Part shown: piece by piece, positions 42,940 through 52,274 of the stretch
How positions within the stretch are numbered: the first letter of the stretch is position 1
Layout: each line of letters starts with the position of its first letter
Source of the DNA: JAWKWH01 sp963669415
GTDB taxonomy: Bacteria; Pseudomonadota; Alphaproteobacteria; Rhizobiales; Rhizobiaceae
DNA: 64,000 bases
NCBI GenBank assembly: GCA_963669415.2
Contig: CAXXPS010000002.1
Span: forward strand, 1,550,001 to 1,614,000
Reading direction: 5' to 3'
Made by a program: the position numbers and the translations under genes
The notes under the pieces: model-generated
Databases searched by the model: none
What the model was told of the DNA's origin: nothing
The model's input: the letters and a program-made list of their open reading frames with translations, nothing else

Positions 42940-43776
42940 TCAATTGAGAAAATCCCTAAGCATCGAGATTTCTGCTTCCGTCGTCATGGTCGGGGCGTGA
43001 CCGCAATCGGATAATTCAACCAGTTCAGGCTTTGGCCCGCGCTTTGTCATTTCATCTGCGACCGTTTTTGGGAGAACGTCAGAGTTCTCACCGCGTAGCA
43101 GAAGCGTTGGAATGTTGATGTCGTCCCACTCCGGCCAGCAGTCGAGATCTGAACGATGGGTGGTGAATTGGGAAACAATCCTGGGATCGTAGTGGACGGT
43201 GATGCGGCCGTCATCGGTTCGCCGACACGATGTGTCGGCCATGCGCCGCCAGAAATGGTCGGTGTTGCTGCCGAACGGGGCATAGTTTGTTCTCAGCCAG
43301 TTTTCCAGTTCCGCCATATGATCAAAGGCTGGCAGGTTGCCGACGTAAGAGGCGATACGCCCGGTGGCTTCTTCCGGAATTGACGGCCCGATATCGTTGA
43401 CAACCAGATGCGTGATCCGGCCCTTGAGCGGACCAGCGGCCATAGTGACCCCGATCAATCCGCCCATCGATGTGCCGACCCAGCGAAGTGTATCGATTTT
43501 GTAGTGGTCGAGTATTGCCGCAGCGTGCTGGCCATAGGCGGCATAGGAGTAGTCGATTTTGTCGTCGCGGGCCCAGGAAGAAAGGCCGCGACCCAGCGTA
43601 TCCGGGCAGATGACAAAATAGGTATCCGACAGCGCCCTGGCGGCTTCATCAAAATCCCTGCCGGTTCGGGCAAGCCCGTGCCACATGACCAGTGCCGGGT
43701 TGGAAGGATTACCCCAATAGGAGACATGCAGCTCATGAGCACCGCACTGAACATAATCTGAGCGCCGGTCCGTCAT
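42940..43776 (-). CDS. Alpha/beta hydrolase coupled to the branched-chain ABC operon
   Basis: A 278-residue alpha/beta hydrolase with the nucleophile elbow GTSMGG (Ser) and MWHGLARTGRDFDEAA as the oxyanion block. A late His (CGHAPTM) and an acidic residue near LRGENSD complete the expected triad. The start ATG at 43776 shares its A with the livM stop (TAATG), so the two genes are translationally coupled. Hydrolysis of an imported ester or amide is plausible, but the substrate is unknown. Confidence 0.88.
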   Translation of the reverse strand: MTDRRSDYVQCGAHELHVSYWGNPSNPALVMWHGLARTGRDFDEAARALSDTYFVICPDTLGRGLSSWARDDKIDYSYAAYGQHAAAILDHYKIDTLRWVGTSMGGLIGVTMAAGPLKGRITHLVVNDIGPSIPEEATGRIASYVGNLPAFDHMAELENWLRTNYAPFGSNTDHFWRRMADTSCRRTDDGRITVHYDPRIVSQFTTHRSDLDCWPEWDDINIPTLLLRGENSDVLPKTVADEMTKRGPKPELVELSDCGHAPTMTTEAEISMLRDFLN

Positions 43777-44876
43777 TAGTGCGCGCCTTTCTTCATCAAG
43801 GTTCCGGCAATTCCCGCCGGGAAAAAGTAAACCAGCAGAATGAACAGGATCCCGAGCCATAACAGCCAGCGGTCCGGATCAAGCAGGTGTGGTAACAGCG
43901 GAACTGCTTCTGTTGCTCCGGATGCCACTTCCATCAGATCTTTCAGATAGAACTGCGCCAGGCTCATCAAGGTCACGCCGATCACTGCGCCAACCATGGT
44001 TCCCATTCCGCCTATGACGACCATCAACAAAATGTCGATCATGATCGCAAAGGACAGTGTCGTGTCCGGTCCGGTATATCTTAACCAGACGGCCCAGACG
44101 ACGCCTGCCAGCGCGGCAATGACCGCAGCGATCACGAATACAAATGTGCGGTAGGCAACCACCTGATAGCCGATTGCTTCCGCACGCAGTTCGTTTTCGC
44201 GAATGGCCTCAAGGACGGTGCCGAGTGGCGAGCGTACTATGCGCATCAATGCCCAGAACATGATGAGACAGGACAAGAACACAAAGTAGTAGGCGGCTAT
44301 CTTTCCGTTCAACAACACTCCGGCAAATTTGAGAACCTTTCCGTCGTCGTCAACCAGCAGCTTCGTTGCGGGTTTGAAGAGTTTGGGCGCCGAGTAGACA
44401 ATTCCGTCTTCGCCGCCGGTAAAATCGGAAAACTGTGAAGCAAGCACAAGCATGACCGACGCCGCCGCCAATGTGACCATGGCAAAAAAGATCGCCTTCA
44501 CGCGCAAGGACAGAACCCCGATCAAGGCTGCGAGAACAACTGCAGCTGCGACACCGGCACCGCCGCCCAGCACAACGGCATCCCATCCGGCTCCCATCTT
44601 TTTCAGCGCAATTGCGGCGCCATAAGCGCCCATTCCAAAGAACATCGTATGCGCGAAGGAAACGATGCCGGTGTAGCCGATCAGCAAATCATAGCTGGCA
44701 GCCAGGACGATGAAGATACAGATGCGTGCGGCCACCTGACCGGAGCGCACGTCCGGGAACAGGAATGGTGCGAACATCAGGCAGAGCCCGATGGCAAGCA
44801 CTATTGCGTAGACAATAAGCCGTCCGCGGCGGGCGCCTTCGACAATGGCCGGTTTGGAAAGGGTTTCGGCGGTCAT
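43776..44876 (-). CDS. livM: Branched-chain amino-acid-type ABC transporter permease LivM
   Basis: A 366-residue permease with about ten hydrophobic segments. The LivM block GYTGIVSFAHTMFFGMGAYGAA, the EAIRENELRAEAIGYQVVAYR coupling segment and VIGGMGTMVGAVIGV are clear. It pairs with LivH for import of branched-chain amino acids or related compounds. The stop is shared with the next gene's start, and LivH lies 10 bases upstream. Confidence 0.93.
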   Translation of the reverse strand: MTAETLSKPAIVEGARRGRLIVYAIVLAIGLCLMFAPFLFPDVRSGQVAARICIFIVLAASYDLLIGYTGIVSFAHTMFFGMGAYGAAIALKKMGAGWDAVVLGGGAGVAAAVVLAALIGVLSLRVKAIFFAMVTLAAASVMLVLASQFSDFTGGEDGIVYSAPKLFKPATKLLVDDDGKVLKFAGVLLNGKIAAYYFVFLSCLIMFWALMRIVRSPLGTVLEAIRENELRAEAIGYQVVAYRTFVFVIAAVIAALAGVVWAVWLRYTGPDTTLSFAIMIDILLMVVIGGMGTMVGAVIGVTLMSLAQFYLKDLMEVASGATEAVPLLPHLLDPDRWLLWLGILFILLVYFFPAGIAGTLMKKGAH

Positions 44877-44886
44877 CGCACAGGTC

Positions 44887-45885
44887 TCATAACTTGATTG
44901 CCGGCCGCAGCCCCCACGGGCGCCACAGCAGGATTGCCATCATCAGGATCATGTTGGAGGCCAGCGACATCTTGGGAAAAATGAACGCGACATAGTTGCC
45001 GAGCAGACCCACAAGCAGCGCGCCGAGCAGGGACCCTTCAATGGAACCCAACCCGCCGATGATGACGACAATGAAAACGAGAATGAGCAACTCGCCACCA
45101 AGAGCGCCGGAAATCAGTCCCTGGTAACCGGCCCACATCGCTCCCCCCATCGCCGCCAGCGCGGATCCAACCATGAAAACCGCAACAAACAACCGGTCAA
45201 CCTTGAAGCCCAGCGCCTCGACCATCTCCCGGTTTTCGACACCGGCTCGGATCAACAAGCCGATCCGGGTCCGGTTCAACACCAGATAAAGAGCGACAAA
45301 CACAGCCAGACCGAGGACGAAAGCGAAAATGCGGTACTTTTCAATTGCGATGTCGCCGATGATGAAGGAACCTTCCAGCAACGCCGGCCTCGGCACCGCG
45401 ACGGGGTTGCCGCCCCAAACAGCGAGTATGATTTGCTCGGCGACGATCAGTGCACCGATCGTGATCAGGATTTGTCGCAAGTGATCGCGATAAACCGGCT
45501 TGATGATCACCCGCTCGAAAAAGTATCCGGCGGCCAGTCCAAAGAGTGTTGCAGCCCCAATCGCAGCGAACAATGCGAGAAAATTCAACGCCAGCGAGTC
45601 CGCGCCAACCCAGGCGCTCAGTACCGCGAGTGTTGATGCGGCAATGAAGGCGCCGAACGAAATGAAGGCGGAATGACCGAAATTGAGGACGTCCATCAGG
45701 CCGAATACGAGGCTGAGACCGGATGCCATCAAGAATATCATCATCCCCATCGCGAGCCCTGCGACGGTCAAGGTAACCCACGAGGAGAACGAACCGATCA
45801 GCGGTAATGCGACCAGCATCAGCAACACAGGAATCGCGTTGACACCACCAATTCGTTCAAACATTTCTGCCAATTTGAACCTCAT
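44887..45885 (-). CDS. livH: Branched-chain amino-acid-type ABC transporter permease LivH
   Basis: A 332-residue permease, eight or nine hydrophobic segments. Blocks: ASGLSLVFGLMDVLNFGHSAFISFGAF, the coupling loop RAGVENREMVEALGFKVDRLF and VIIGGLGSIEGSLLGALLVG. ATG 45885 is used (GAGGAG upstream); an ATG at 45912 would overlap livF. Same-strand, tight operon with livF and livM. Confidence 0.92.
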   Translation of the reverse strand: MRFKLAEMFERIGGVNAIPVLLMLVALPLIGSFSSWVTLTVAGLAMGMMIFLMASGLSLVFGLMDVLNFGHSAFISFGAFIAASTLAVLSAWVGADSLALNFLALFAAIGAATLFGLAAGYFFERVIIKPVYRDHLRQILITIGALIVAEQIILAVWGGNPVAVPRPALLEGSFIIGDIAIEKYRIFAFVLGLAVFVALYLVLNRTRIGLLIRAGVENREMVEALGFKVDRLFVAVFMVGSALAAMGGAMWAGYQGLISGALGGELLILVFIVVIIGGLGSIEGSLLGALLVGLLGNYVAFIFPKMSLASNMILMMAILLWRPWGLRPAIKL

Positions 45886-45898
45886 CCCGGTCGGCTCC

Positions 45899-46621
45899 TC
45901 ATCTATGTTCATCGAGCGAAAGGCTCAGCAATTTGCTTTGAAGGTCTTGGTCCGCCGACAGCTCGGCCATTCCTCCCGTGTGGGCAATGCGACCGTCATC
46001 AATCACCGACACATTTGCACCCAGCGAGGAGGCAAAAAGGAAATTCTGCTCCACCAGCAGTATCGTCGTCTCTTCAGCGATTTGACGGAACGCATCGATC
46101 ATCGAGCGGATGATGGATGGAGCCAGCCCTTTAGTCGGCTCGTCAATCAGGATCAGTTCCCGCTTCTCGATGATCGCACGCGAGATCGCCAACATCTGCT
46201 TTTGCCCACCTGAGAGGGCCCAGGCCGGCTTCTGCCAAAATGTTTCCATTGCCGGGAAAAGGTCGAATATCTGCTCCAGTTTGCGCTTGTCGAAGGCGCC
46301 CGTAACTGTTGCCAATTTGAGGTTCTCCTCAATCGTCAGGCCTCCAAATATTCCCATATTTTCAGGCACATAGGCGATACCCAGTCGGGAGATATCCGAT
46401 GTATGCATGGCTGTGATATCGTGGTGCCGAAACACAATGGCGCCTTTGCGCGCGCGCCAAAGGCCCATGATTGTGCGCAAGGTGGTGGTCTTTCCCGCAC
46501 CGTTGCGCCCCAGAAGTACGTAAACCCCTCCCTCCGGGACATCAAACGTGATCCCGTGCAGTATCCGATATTGTTCAATATCGGTGTGGACATCATCGAG
46601 GCGGAGAATGTGGTCGGTCAC
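45899..46621 (-). CDS. livF: ABC transporter ATPase LivF
   Basis: A 240-residue ATPase: Walker A GRNGAGKTTT, signature LSGGQKQMLAISRA, Walker B ELILIDEPTKGLAP and an H-loop-like VEQNF segment. The short 240-residue form and GIAYVPENMGIFGGLTIEENL are typical of LivF. Its start overlaps the livG stop by four bases (translational coupling). Confidence 0.93.
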   Translation of the reverse strand: MTDHILRLDDVHTDIEQYRILHGITFDVPEGGVYVLLGRNGAGKTTTLRTIMGLWRARKGAIVFRHHDITAMHTSDISRLGIAYVPENMGIFGGLTIEENLKLATVTGAFDKRKLEQIFDLFPAMETFWQKPAWALSGGQKQMLAISRAIIEKRELILIDEPTKGLAPSIIRSMIDAFRQIAEETTILLVEQNFLFASSLGANVSVIDDGRIAHTGGMAELSADQDLQSKLLSLSLDEHR

Positions 46622-47388
46622 GCCGCTTCCTCTCCGGCGGGAATTCCGAGATAGATTTCGCGAACAATCGGCAGAGCGATCACGTCATCGGGTGCGCCAT
46701 CAGCGACCAGTTCGCCGTTGTGCAGAACGACGATCCGGTCGGCAAGCGCACGCACCACGTCCATCTTGTGTTCGACGAGCAGGATCGTCTTTGACGTATC
46801 TGTTCGAATCTTTTCGATCAGGTCGAGGATAACAGGAGCCTCGTCGACACTCATTCCAGCGGTCGGTTCATCGAACATGAACACATCCGGTTCCATCGCA
46901 AGCAACAATGCCACTTCAAGCTTGCGTTGGTCCCCATGCGGCAGGGCCGCAGCGGGCAGGTGAGCAACAGTCTCAAGCCGTGTCGCCTTCAAATGTTCGC
47001 GTGCACGATCAGCAATTTCGCCAAATTTTCCGGTTGACCGGAACATCCTGGGACCGGCCCCGCGCTTTGCCTGTACCGCCAGGCGCACATTTTCCAGAAC
47101 CGTAAGCTTTGGAAACAGATTGGTCAGTTGAAACGCGCGGCCGATGCCCTTCTTCGCCCTTGCAGAAGGAGACAGACCAGTGATGTCTTCGCCATTCTTG
47201 AACACGCTGCCCTCGCTGGGCGGCAATTGTCCCGAGACCAGATTGAACCACGTGGTTTTGCCGGCGCCATTGGGTCCAACGATGACCGTCAGTTCACCGG
47301 GGTGAAATGAACAGGAAACATTGTTCACCGCTGCATGACCGCCAAAACGAATGGTCAGGTTCCGGGTTTCAATCGATGGTGACGACAT
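46618..47388 (-). CDS. livG: ABC transporter ATPase LivG
   Basis: A 256-residue ATPase: Walker A GPNGAGKTTWFNLVSG, the LivG-specific GIGRAFQLTNLFPKLTVLENVRLA, signature region LPHGDQRKLEVALLLA (degenerate SGG), Walker B DVFMFDEPTAGMS and C-terminal EHKMDVVRALADRIVVLHNG. ATG 47388 starts the family sequence (MSSPSIETRNLTIRFGG). It overlaps livF by four bases. The binding-protein remnant lies 64 bases upstream. Confidence 0.92.
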   Translation of the reverse strand: MSSPSIETRNLTIRFGGHAAVNNVSCSFHPGELTVIVGPNGAGKTTWFNLVSGQLPPSEGSVFKNGEDITGLSPSARAKKGIGRAFQLTNLFPKLTVLENVRLAVQAKRGAGPRMFRSTGKFGEIADRAREHLKATRLETVAHLPAAALPHGDQRKLEVALLLAMEPDVFMFDEPTAGMSVDEAPVILDLIEKIRTDTSKTILLVEHKMDVVRALADRIVVLHNGELVADGAPDDVIALPIVREIYLGIPAGEEAA

Positions 47389-47452
47389 TTTTTGTTCTCT
47401 GTTTGAGAGCAGCCGTTGCGGGCGGCCTCGCCCGCAACGAAACGTCAAACGT

Positions 47453-48660
47453 TCATTCCTGATTGTTGCGACCGAGCGGAATGTTCAGTTCCTCGGCTTT
47501 TATCTCGCGTACCAGCTCGGGAATGGCCCATTTCACATTATCATCGACGCGGATCTTGAAATGGAACATGGACTGCAACGCCTGATGATCTTCTGGCCGA
47601 AACATCATGGAGCCTTTGGGTGTGTCCCAGCTCATGCCTTCCATGGTCGAAATCAGTGTTTCGGTGTCCACTCATCGGCCGATTCCAGGGCTTTAACGAC
47701 AGCCAAAGCCGCGGACATGCCACCTGCGGTGAAGAAATCCGGTGGTGAGTCATAGCGTTTCTGGTGCTCGGCTACGAGCCAGTCGTTGATCGGGTTCTTC
47801 GCCGCTTCGTAGTAGTAGTAGATCGCACCCTCCATGCCGGGCACGCGTTTGTAGGTCGGCAAAACCGCCAGGATGTGCCCGCCTGTCGATATTTCGATAC
47901 CGAAGCGTGACGGGTCCATTCCGGTAAGAGCGCCCATCGGATCACCCGAACCGGCGACGTAGATCAGGATCACCTTGCGGCCGTCCTTTTCCTTCAAGGC
48001 GTTGAACAGACGCTCGCCAACCGCCGTATAGTCGGTTGTTTTTAGCGGAACATATTCTTCGGCGACAATTGTTGCGCCTGTCCCCTCAAGCGCCGCCTTG
48101 AATGCTGCGATCCCGTCTTTGCCGAACGCATAGTCCTCCGCCAGTGTCGCGACAAAGAGGTTCTCATCAGGCTTCAGCGCCAGCGCTTGCGCCTGCATGT
48201 CCATCGATGAATTTCGCGAGGTCTTGAAGACAAAACGGTTGGAGTCAGGGCCGGTCAGCGAATCAGCCACGGCGGGCTCAACCAGCAAAATCTTCTCGTA
48301 TTCCTCGGCAATCGGCAACATGGCGGTGGTGACGCCGGAAGAGGTTCCCCCGACTGCAATCAGTACGTCATCGTCGCCATAAGCTTCGGCCAAAACCGAT
48401 CGAGCCACGTCAGGTTTAAATTGCGTATCCTTCTCAAGGACTTCGATCTTTTTTCCCTTGATCATCATCGAGCCGTTGGTGGCGTATTCCAGCCCCATAT
48501 TGAAGCCCGTTGAAGTCTGCTTGGAAAACACTTCGAATGTCGAACCCGACAGGCCATGAACCAGGGCAATCTTGACAGTGTCATCCTGGGCAAAAGCCGC
48601 GACCAGCGTGCCGGTCGCCAGAACCGACGCCACCGCAATTGAACTTAATAGTCTTTTCAT
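47453..48660 (-). pseudogene. Branched-chain amino-acid-type periplasmic binding protein, frameshifted
   Basis: The gene starts at 48660 with a signal peptide (MKRLLSSIAVASVLATGTLVAAFA) after a strong AGGAGGAAC, and reads as a Peripla_BP_6 protein (KIALVHGLSGS...) to codon 335, ending ADEWTPKH-stop at 47653. The missing C-terminus continues in another frame: 47671 down to 47453 encodes VDTETLISTMEGMSWDTPKG...FRPEDHQALQ, the standard end of the family. Loss of one base near 47671 explains both. It could be a real mutation, a strain-level pseudogene or a sequencing error. Without it the liv operon lacks its own binding protein. Confidence 0.85.
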
Positions 48661-48933
48661 GTTGTTCCTCCTTGAACAAAGGCATACTCTCTGCGGATCA
48701 AACGACCCTCAGTTTCATTCCCTCAAAAGCCGATTTGTGGTTCCGGCTCGCTTGTTGTTTGTTCAAATACCGCATTCGGCATGGCCAAATATCGGCTGCA
48801 CGAGCGGGCGCAGCAGATTTGCTGGTGCGACAGTCAGGTGCAGTTTGCGTCGTTCTTTTTCAGCTTTGAACAGACGTTTCAGATGCTAATATCCACCAGA
48901 ACCCATTTGCAGGGCAATATCGTAGAAATACGC

Positions 48934-49500
48934 ATGGACGCATCGCAAAACCACGACAAGCTCGACCTATTGGCGTTTTCCATGGCGCCGGTCGGCATCG
49001 TAATGACGGAAAACCGGATCATCCGGACATGCAATCCGGCATTTGCGAGCATGTTTGGATATGACGCCGAGGCCTTGCGGGATCAGTCCTTCGCGATCCT
49101 GTATCCGTCCTACGAAGAGTTTGTTCGGGTTCGAAATGTCGGCGTGAAGCCGCTTCGTGAAATCAACAGGTATTCTGATGAGCGGATCATGGCGCGCGCA
49201 GACGGATCTCTGTTCTGGTGCAGGGTGCGCGGTGTGACGCTGACCACCGAAGGCGATCCGCTGATGAAGGCGGTTTGGAGCTTCGCCGACCTCTCTAGCG
49301 AGCGGCCGGTGACGCAGCTATCGACACGAGAACGCCAGATCATTATGCATCTGGGCGACGGCCGAACGAGCAAAGAAATCGCGCGCCAAATCGGCATATC
49401 TCACAGAACGGTCGAAACCTATCGCGCAAGACTGTTGAAGAAATTCAACTCGTCAAACGTTGCCGAGTTGCTCGGAAAGCTCAGCGGCATGCCCGACTGA
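48934..49500 (+). CDS. PAS-LuxR-type transcriptional regulator
   Basis: A 188-residue regulator. A PAS domain at about 10-120 (APVGIVMTENRIIRTCNPAFASMFGYDAEAL ... RADGSLFWCRVRG) is followed by a LuxR helix-turn-helix (LSTRERQIIMHLGDGRTSKEIARQIGISHRTVETYRARLLKKFN). No receiver domain is present, so the PAS domain probably senses a small ligand. It diverges from the binding-protein/liv operon and is its likely regulator. ATG 48934 is chosen over two earlier in-frame ATGs because family-like sequence starts there. Confidence 0.85.
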   Translation: MDASQNHDKLDLLAFSMAPVGIVMTENRIIRTCNPAFASMFGYDAEALRDQSFAILYPSYEEFVRVRNVGVKPLREINRYSDERIMARADGSLFWCRVRGVTLTTEGDPLMKAVWSFADLSSERPVTQLSTRERQIIMHLGDGRTSKEIARQIGISHRTVETYRARLLKKFNSSNVAELLGKLSGMPD

Positions 49501-49694
49501 AACTCGATATTTTGCCTGGATCGCACCGCATTAGTTGGATCCCCGCCCAAAAACGCCAACAGAATTTTTGGATTGCGGAGTTGTGAGCACCTTTGCACGA
49601 CCGCGGCTCACTCTGGATTACATTTCTGTCATTGTTCTCGAAATCGCTGACCAGGGTTCCTACATATCCGGTGAATGAACCGAGAGGGAACCAA

Positions 49695-49853
49695 ATGACG
49701 GTTGCTCGCCCGAAACATAAAACACACGAGCGTGAACGCGCGCGGCATGAAACGGTTGCCGAGCGCGAATGGATCATCCACAACGACAAGCGTGTTGTAC
49801 CTGCCGAACTTGTCTTGTCTGGCCTCGTTCTGGCGGCCCTCATATTGATCTAG
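49695..49853 (+). CDS. Small tail-anchored hypothetical protein
   Basis: A 52-residue protein. The N-terminal two-thirds is very basic and charged (KHKTHERERARHETVAERE); the last 17 residues form one hydrophobic segment (VLSGLVLAALILI), so it should be a tail-anchored membrane protein with its charged part in the cytoplasm. AGAGGGA lies just before ATG 49695. I do not recognise a family. It stands alone. Confidence 0.55.
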   Translation: MTVARPKHKTHERERARHETVAEREWIIHNDKRVVPAELVLSGLVLAALILI

Positions 49854-49917
49854 AGATTTTGGAAGGCCGATATGCCGGAAATGCCATCCGGCGGCCGGCA
49901 TTACGATTTTCGTGAAT

Positions 49918-50415
49918 TCAGGGCGTTTTGTCCGTCTTCTCTACCCAAAAGAACACAAACGTCTTCTGCAGCGGAGCCTTGTCCTTTATCGAAACGGTAA
50001 AGCGCAAACCGTCTGCGTCCAAAAACCTGGCTTCATATGAATCCGGGTGATTTACGCCCGCATCCATCAGTTCCGAAGCATTCGGGCCCAAGCATTGTTT
50101 TATACGCCCAAACAAGGCCGCAAATCCGGCTGTTGCATGCTGATCGCGATATTTGAACGTCCACATGCACATATGCGACATCCCACCCGATTTGGTGATT
50201 AGTCTGCAATCCGGCGGAACATCGGGATTTTCCACTGTCGTGAATAGCGGTTCCGCATCCGCAGGAGCAGGCGCAACAACAAAGTCATTCCGGGCCAGTG
50301 CCCCGAGTTTTTCCATTGTCCGGCAGAAATTGTCATCTGCAGCCTGGCTCGAACAAGGGAGGACTAGAGCAATCAGGGCGACGATTGAATGAACCGGCTT
50401 GAACAGAATGGGCAT
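49918..50415 (-). CDS. Secreted hypothetical protein
   Basis: A 165-residue protein with a signal peptide (MPILFKPVHSIVALIALVLPCSSQA, cleavage near QAADD). Four or so Cys remain in the mature part (FCRTM, DCRLI, HMCMW, QCLGP), suggesting disulfides. No family recognised. ATG 50415 after GGGACC is preferred to an upstream start that would hide the signal peptide. Confidence 0.65.
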   Translation of the reverse strand: MPILFKPVHSIVALIALVLPCSSQAADDNFCRTMEKLGALARNDFVVAPAPADAEPLFTTVENPDVPPDCRLITKSGGMSHMCMWTFKYRDQHATAGFAALFGRIKQCLGPNASELMDAGVNHPDSYEARFLDADGLRFTVSIKDKAPLQKTFVFFWVEKTDKTP

Positions 50416-50598
50416 GGTCCCGTTACTAAATGTTTCAAACGTCGCTCCGGTCAAGTTCCATCAATGAGATTTGCTGCCGGCACGGAGATTTGTACGCCAG
50501 CTTCAAACAGCGATACCAAGCAATTTTCTGGAACATTGGTTGCATGGCCGCCTCACGAGTGAAACTATTGGATATGACACCCATCGAAACACTCTCCG

Positions 50599-51429
50599 AT
50601 GCAGACTGAGATCGTCAGCCGCGACATCGCCGGGCTTAACGTGCTGACAGCGGCACCAGCCAATCCCAGTCCAAGCAATCCGCCCATCCTTCTGGTCCAT
50701 GGTGCGTGGCATGGAGCTTGGTGTTGGCAGAAAAACTTCATTCCGTATTTCGTGAAAAACGGATTTGAAGTTTACGCTGTCGACCTGCGCGGTCACGGAA
50801 ATAGCCGTGCAATCAAATCGATGCGATGGAACCGCATCAGCGATTATGTCGATGATGTCGAAGCGGTCGCCAGAGAGCTTGACGCACCACCCGTTATTAT
50901 CGGCCACTCCATGGGTGGACTTGTTTGCCAACATCTGATCGTCCGGACGGATCGGCTGGCGGGCGTTGGATTGCTGGCCACCGTTCCAAGTTACGGGGTT
51001 TGGACAGCAACCGCCAATATTGTGCTTTCACGGCCAATCGATTTTCTCAAAGTAAATTTGACACTGTCGCTTTGGCCTCTGGTCAGCGATCCGATCAAAG
51101 CAAAACACATGTTTCTGGACGCAGATGCGAGTGGGGCAGATGTTCGCGAATTTTCAACACGTCTGACGGACGAATCGTGGCTCGGATTTCTCGACATGCT
51201 GATCCTTGACCTGCCGCGTAAACACAACAGGGAAGTTCCAATGCTCATCGTCGGCGGGGAAAAAGACACTTTGTTCAGCCCTGATTCCCAAAAACACACT
51301 GCGCGTTTCCACGATTGCGAAAGCAAAATCGTGCCAAACGCGCCACATGATCTGATGCTGTCAAAACACTGGCAGGTGGCGGCAGGACATTTTCACAACT
51401 GGCTGGAGAAACTGGACGAGTCCGGATAA
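50599..51429 (+). CDS. Alpha/beta hydrolase
   Basis: A 276-residue alpha/beta hydrolase. Oxyanion block LLVHGAWHGAWCW, nucleophile elbow GHSMGG, acidic residue in VGGEKDTLFSP and the late His in NAPHDLML: the full triad. The HGAWHGAWCW form is shared with plant-esterase-like and lipase members. Substrate unknown. The downstream DUF72 gene follows after 35 bases on the same strand. Confidence 0.88.
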   Translation: MQTEIVSRDIAGLNVLTAAPANPSPSNPPILLVHGAWHGAWCWQKNFIPYFVKNGFEVYAVDLRGHGNSRAIKSMRWNRISDYVDDVEAVARELDAPPVIIGHSMGGLVCQHLIVRTDRLAGVGLLATVPSYGVWTATANIVLSRPIDFLKVNLTLSLWPLVSDPIKAKHMFLDADASGADVREFSTRLTDESWLGFLDMLILDLPRKHNREVPMLIVGGEKDTLFSPDSQKHTARFHDCESKIVPNAPHDLMLSKHWQVAAGHFHNWLEKLDESG

Positions 51430-51464
51430 CCTGTCCCCTCACCTCTAAGCGGACGAATCTGGAT

Positions 51465-52268
51465 ATGACTGCAACTATTCGCGCCGGTTTCGGCGGCTGG
51501 ACATTTGAGCCTTGGAACACCTCGTTTTATCCGCCCAAACTGGCCAAGAAACGTCAACTTGAATATGCCGCGCAGCAGGTTCCGACGATCGAAATCAACG
51601 GCACCTATTATCGCGATCAGAAACCGGCGACCTTTGCCAGCTGGGCGGCGGAAGTGCCGGAGAAATTCGTCTTCTCGATGAAAGCCAACCGCTTCACAAC
51701 GATCAAGAAGGTGCTGGCTGAATCGGGTGAATCCATATCCAGATTCTTGAACTCCGGTATCAGCGAACTCGGACCTCATCTGGGACCGATTGTCTGGCAG
51801 TTCGCACCGACGAAGAAATTCGACCCTGAAGATTTTGATGCGTGGCTGCAGCTGCTGCCCGAGAGCCAGGATGGGTTAAAGTTACAGCATGCACTTGAGG
51901 TACGTCACGAGAGCTTTCTTGTTCCGGAGTTTGTTTCAATGGCACGAAAGCACAACGCCGCCATCGTCTATGCTCATCACGAAATCTATCCGGAAATCGC
52001 TGATCTGACTTCCGACTTTGTTTATGCGCGCTTGCAGCGCGGAAACGACGAAATCGAGACCTGCTACGAAGAAACCGAGATAGACCGTTGGGTGGCGCGG
52101 GCAAGCAAATGGGCCTCGGGTGGACAGCCGGACGATCTGCCATTTGTCAGTGCGGAATCACCACTGCCAGATATTCCTCGCGATGTGTATGTCTACTTCA
52201 TTCGTCAGGGCAAGGCGCGCGCACCACACGGTGCATTGGCGTTCATGGAGCGGTCTGGGCTGACATGA
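51465..52268 (+). CDS. DUF72 family protein
   Basis: A 267-residue TIM-barrel-like protein of the DUF72 (YecE) family: GFGGWTFEPWNTSFYPP, EINGTYYRDQKPATFASWAAEVPEKFVFSMKANRF, LGPIVWQFAPTKKFDPEDF and ALEVRHESF. Molecular function is not established. It is convergent with the next hydrolase gene (six bases). Confidence 0.92.
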   Translation: MTATIRAGFGGWTFEPWNTSFYPPKLAKKRQLEYAAQQVPTIEINGTYYRDQKPATFASWAAEVPEKFVFSMKANRFTTIKKVLAESGESISRFLNSGISELGPHLGPIVWQFAPTKKFDPEDFDAWLQLLPESQDGLKLQHALEVRHESFLVPEFVSMARKHNAAIVYAHHEIYPEIADLTSDFVYARLQRGNDEIETCYEETEIDRWVARASKWASGGQPDDLPFVSAESPLPDIPRDVYVYFIRQGKARAPHGALAFMERSGLT

Positions 52269-52274
52269 TGTGTT

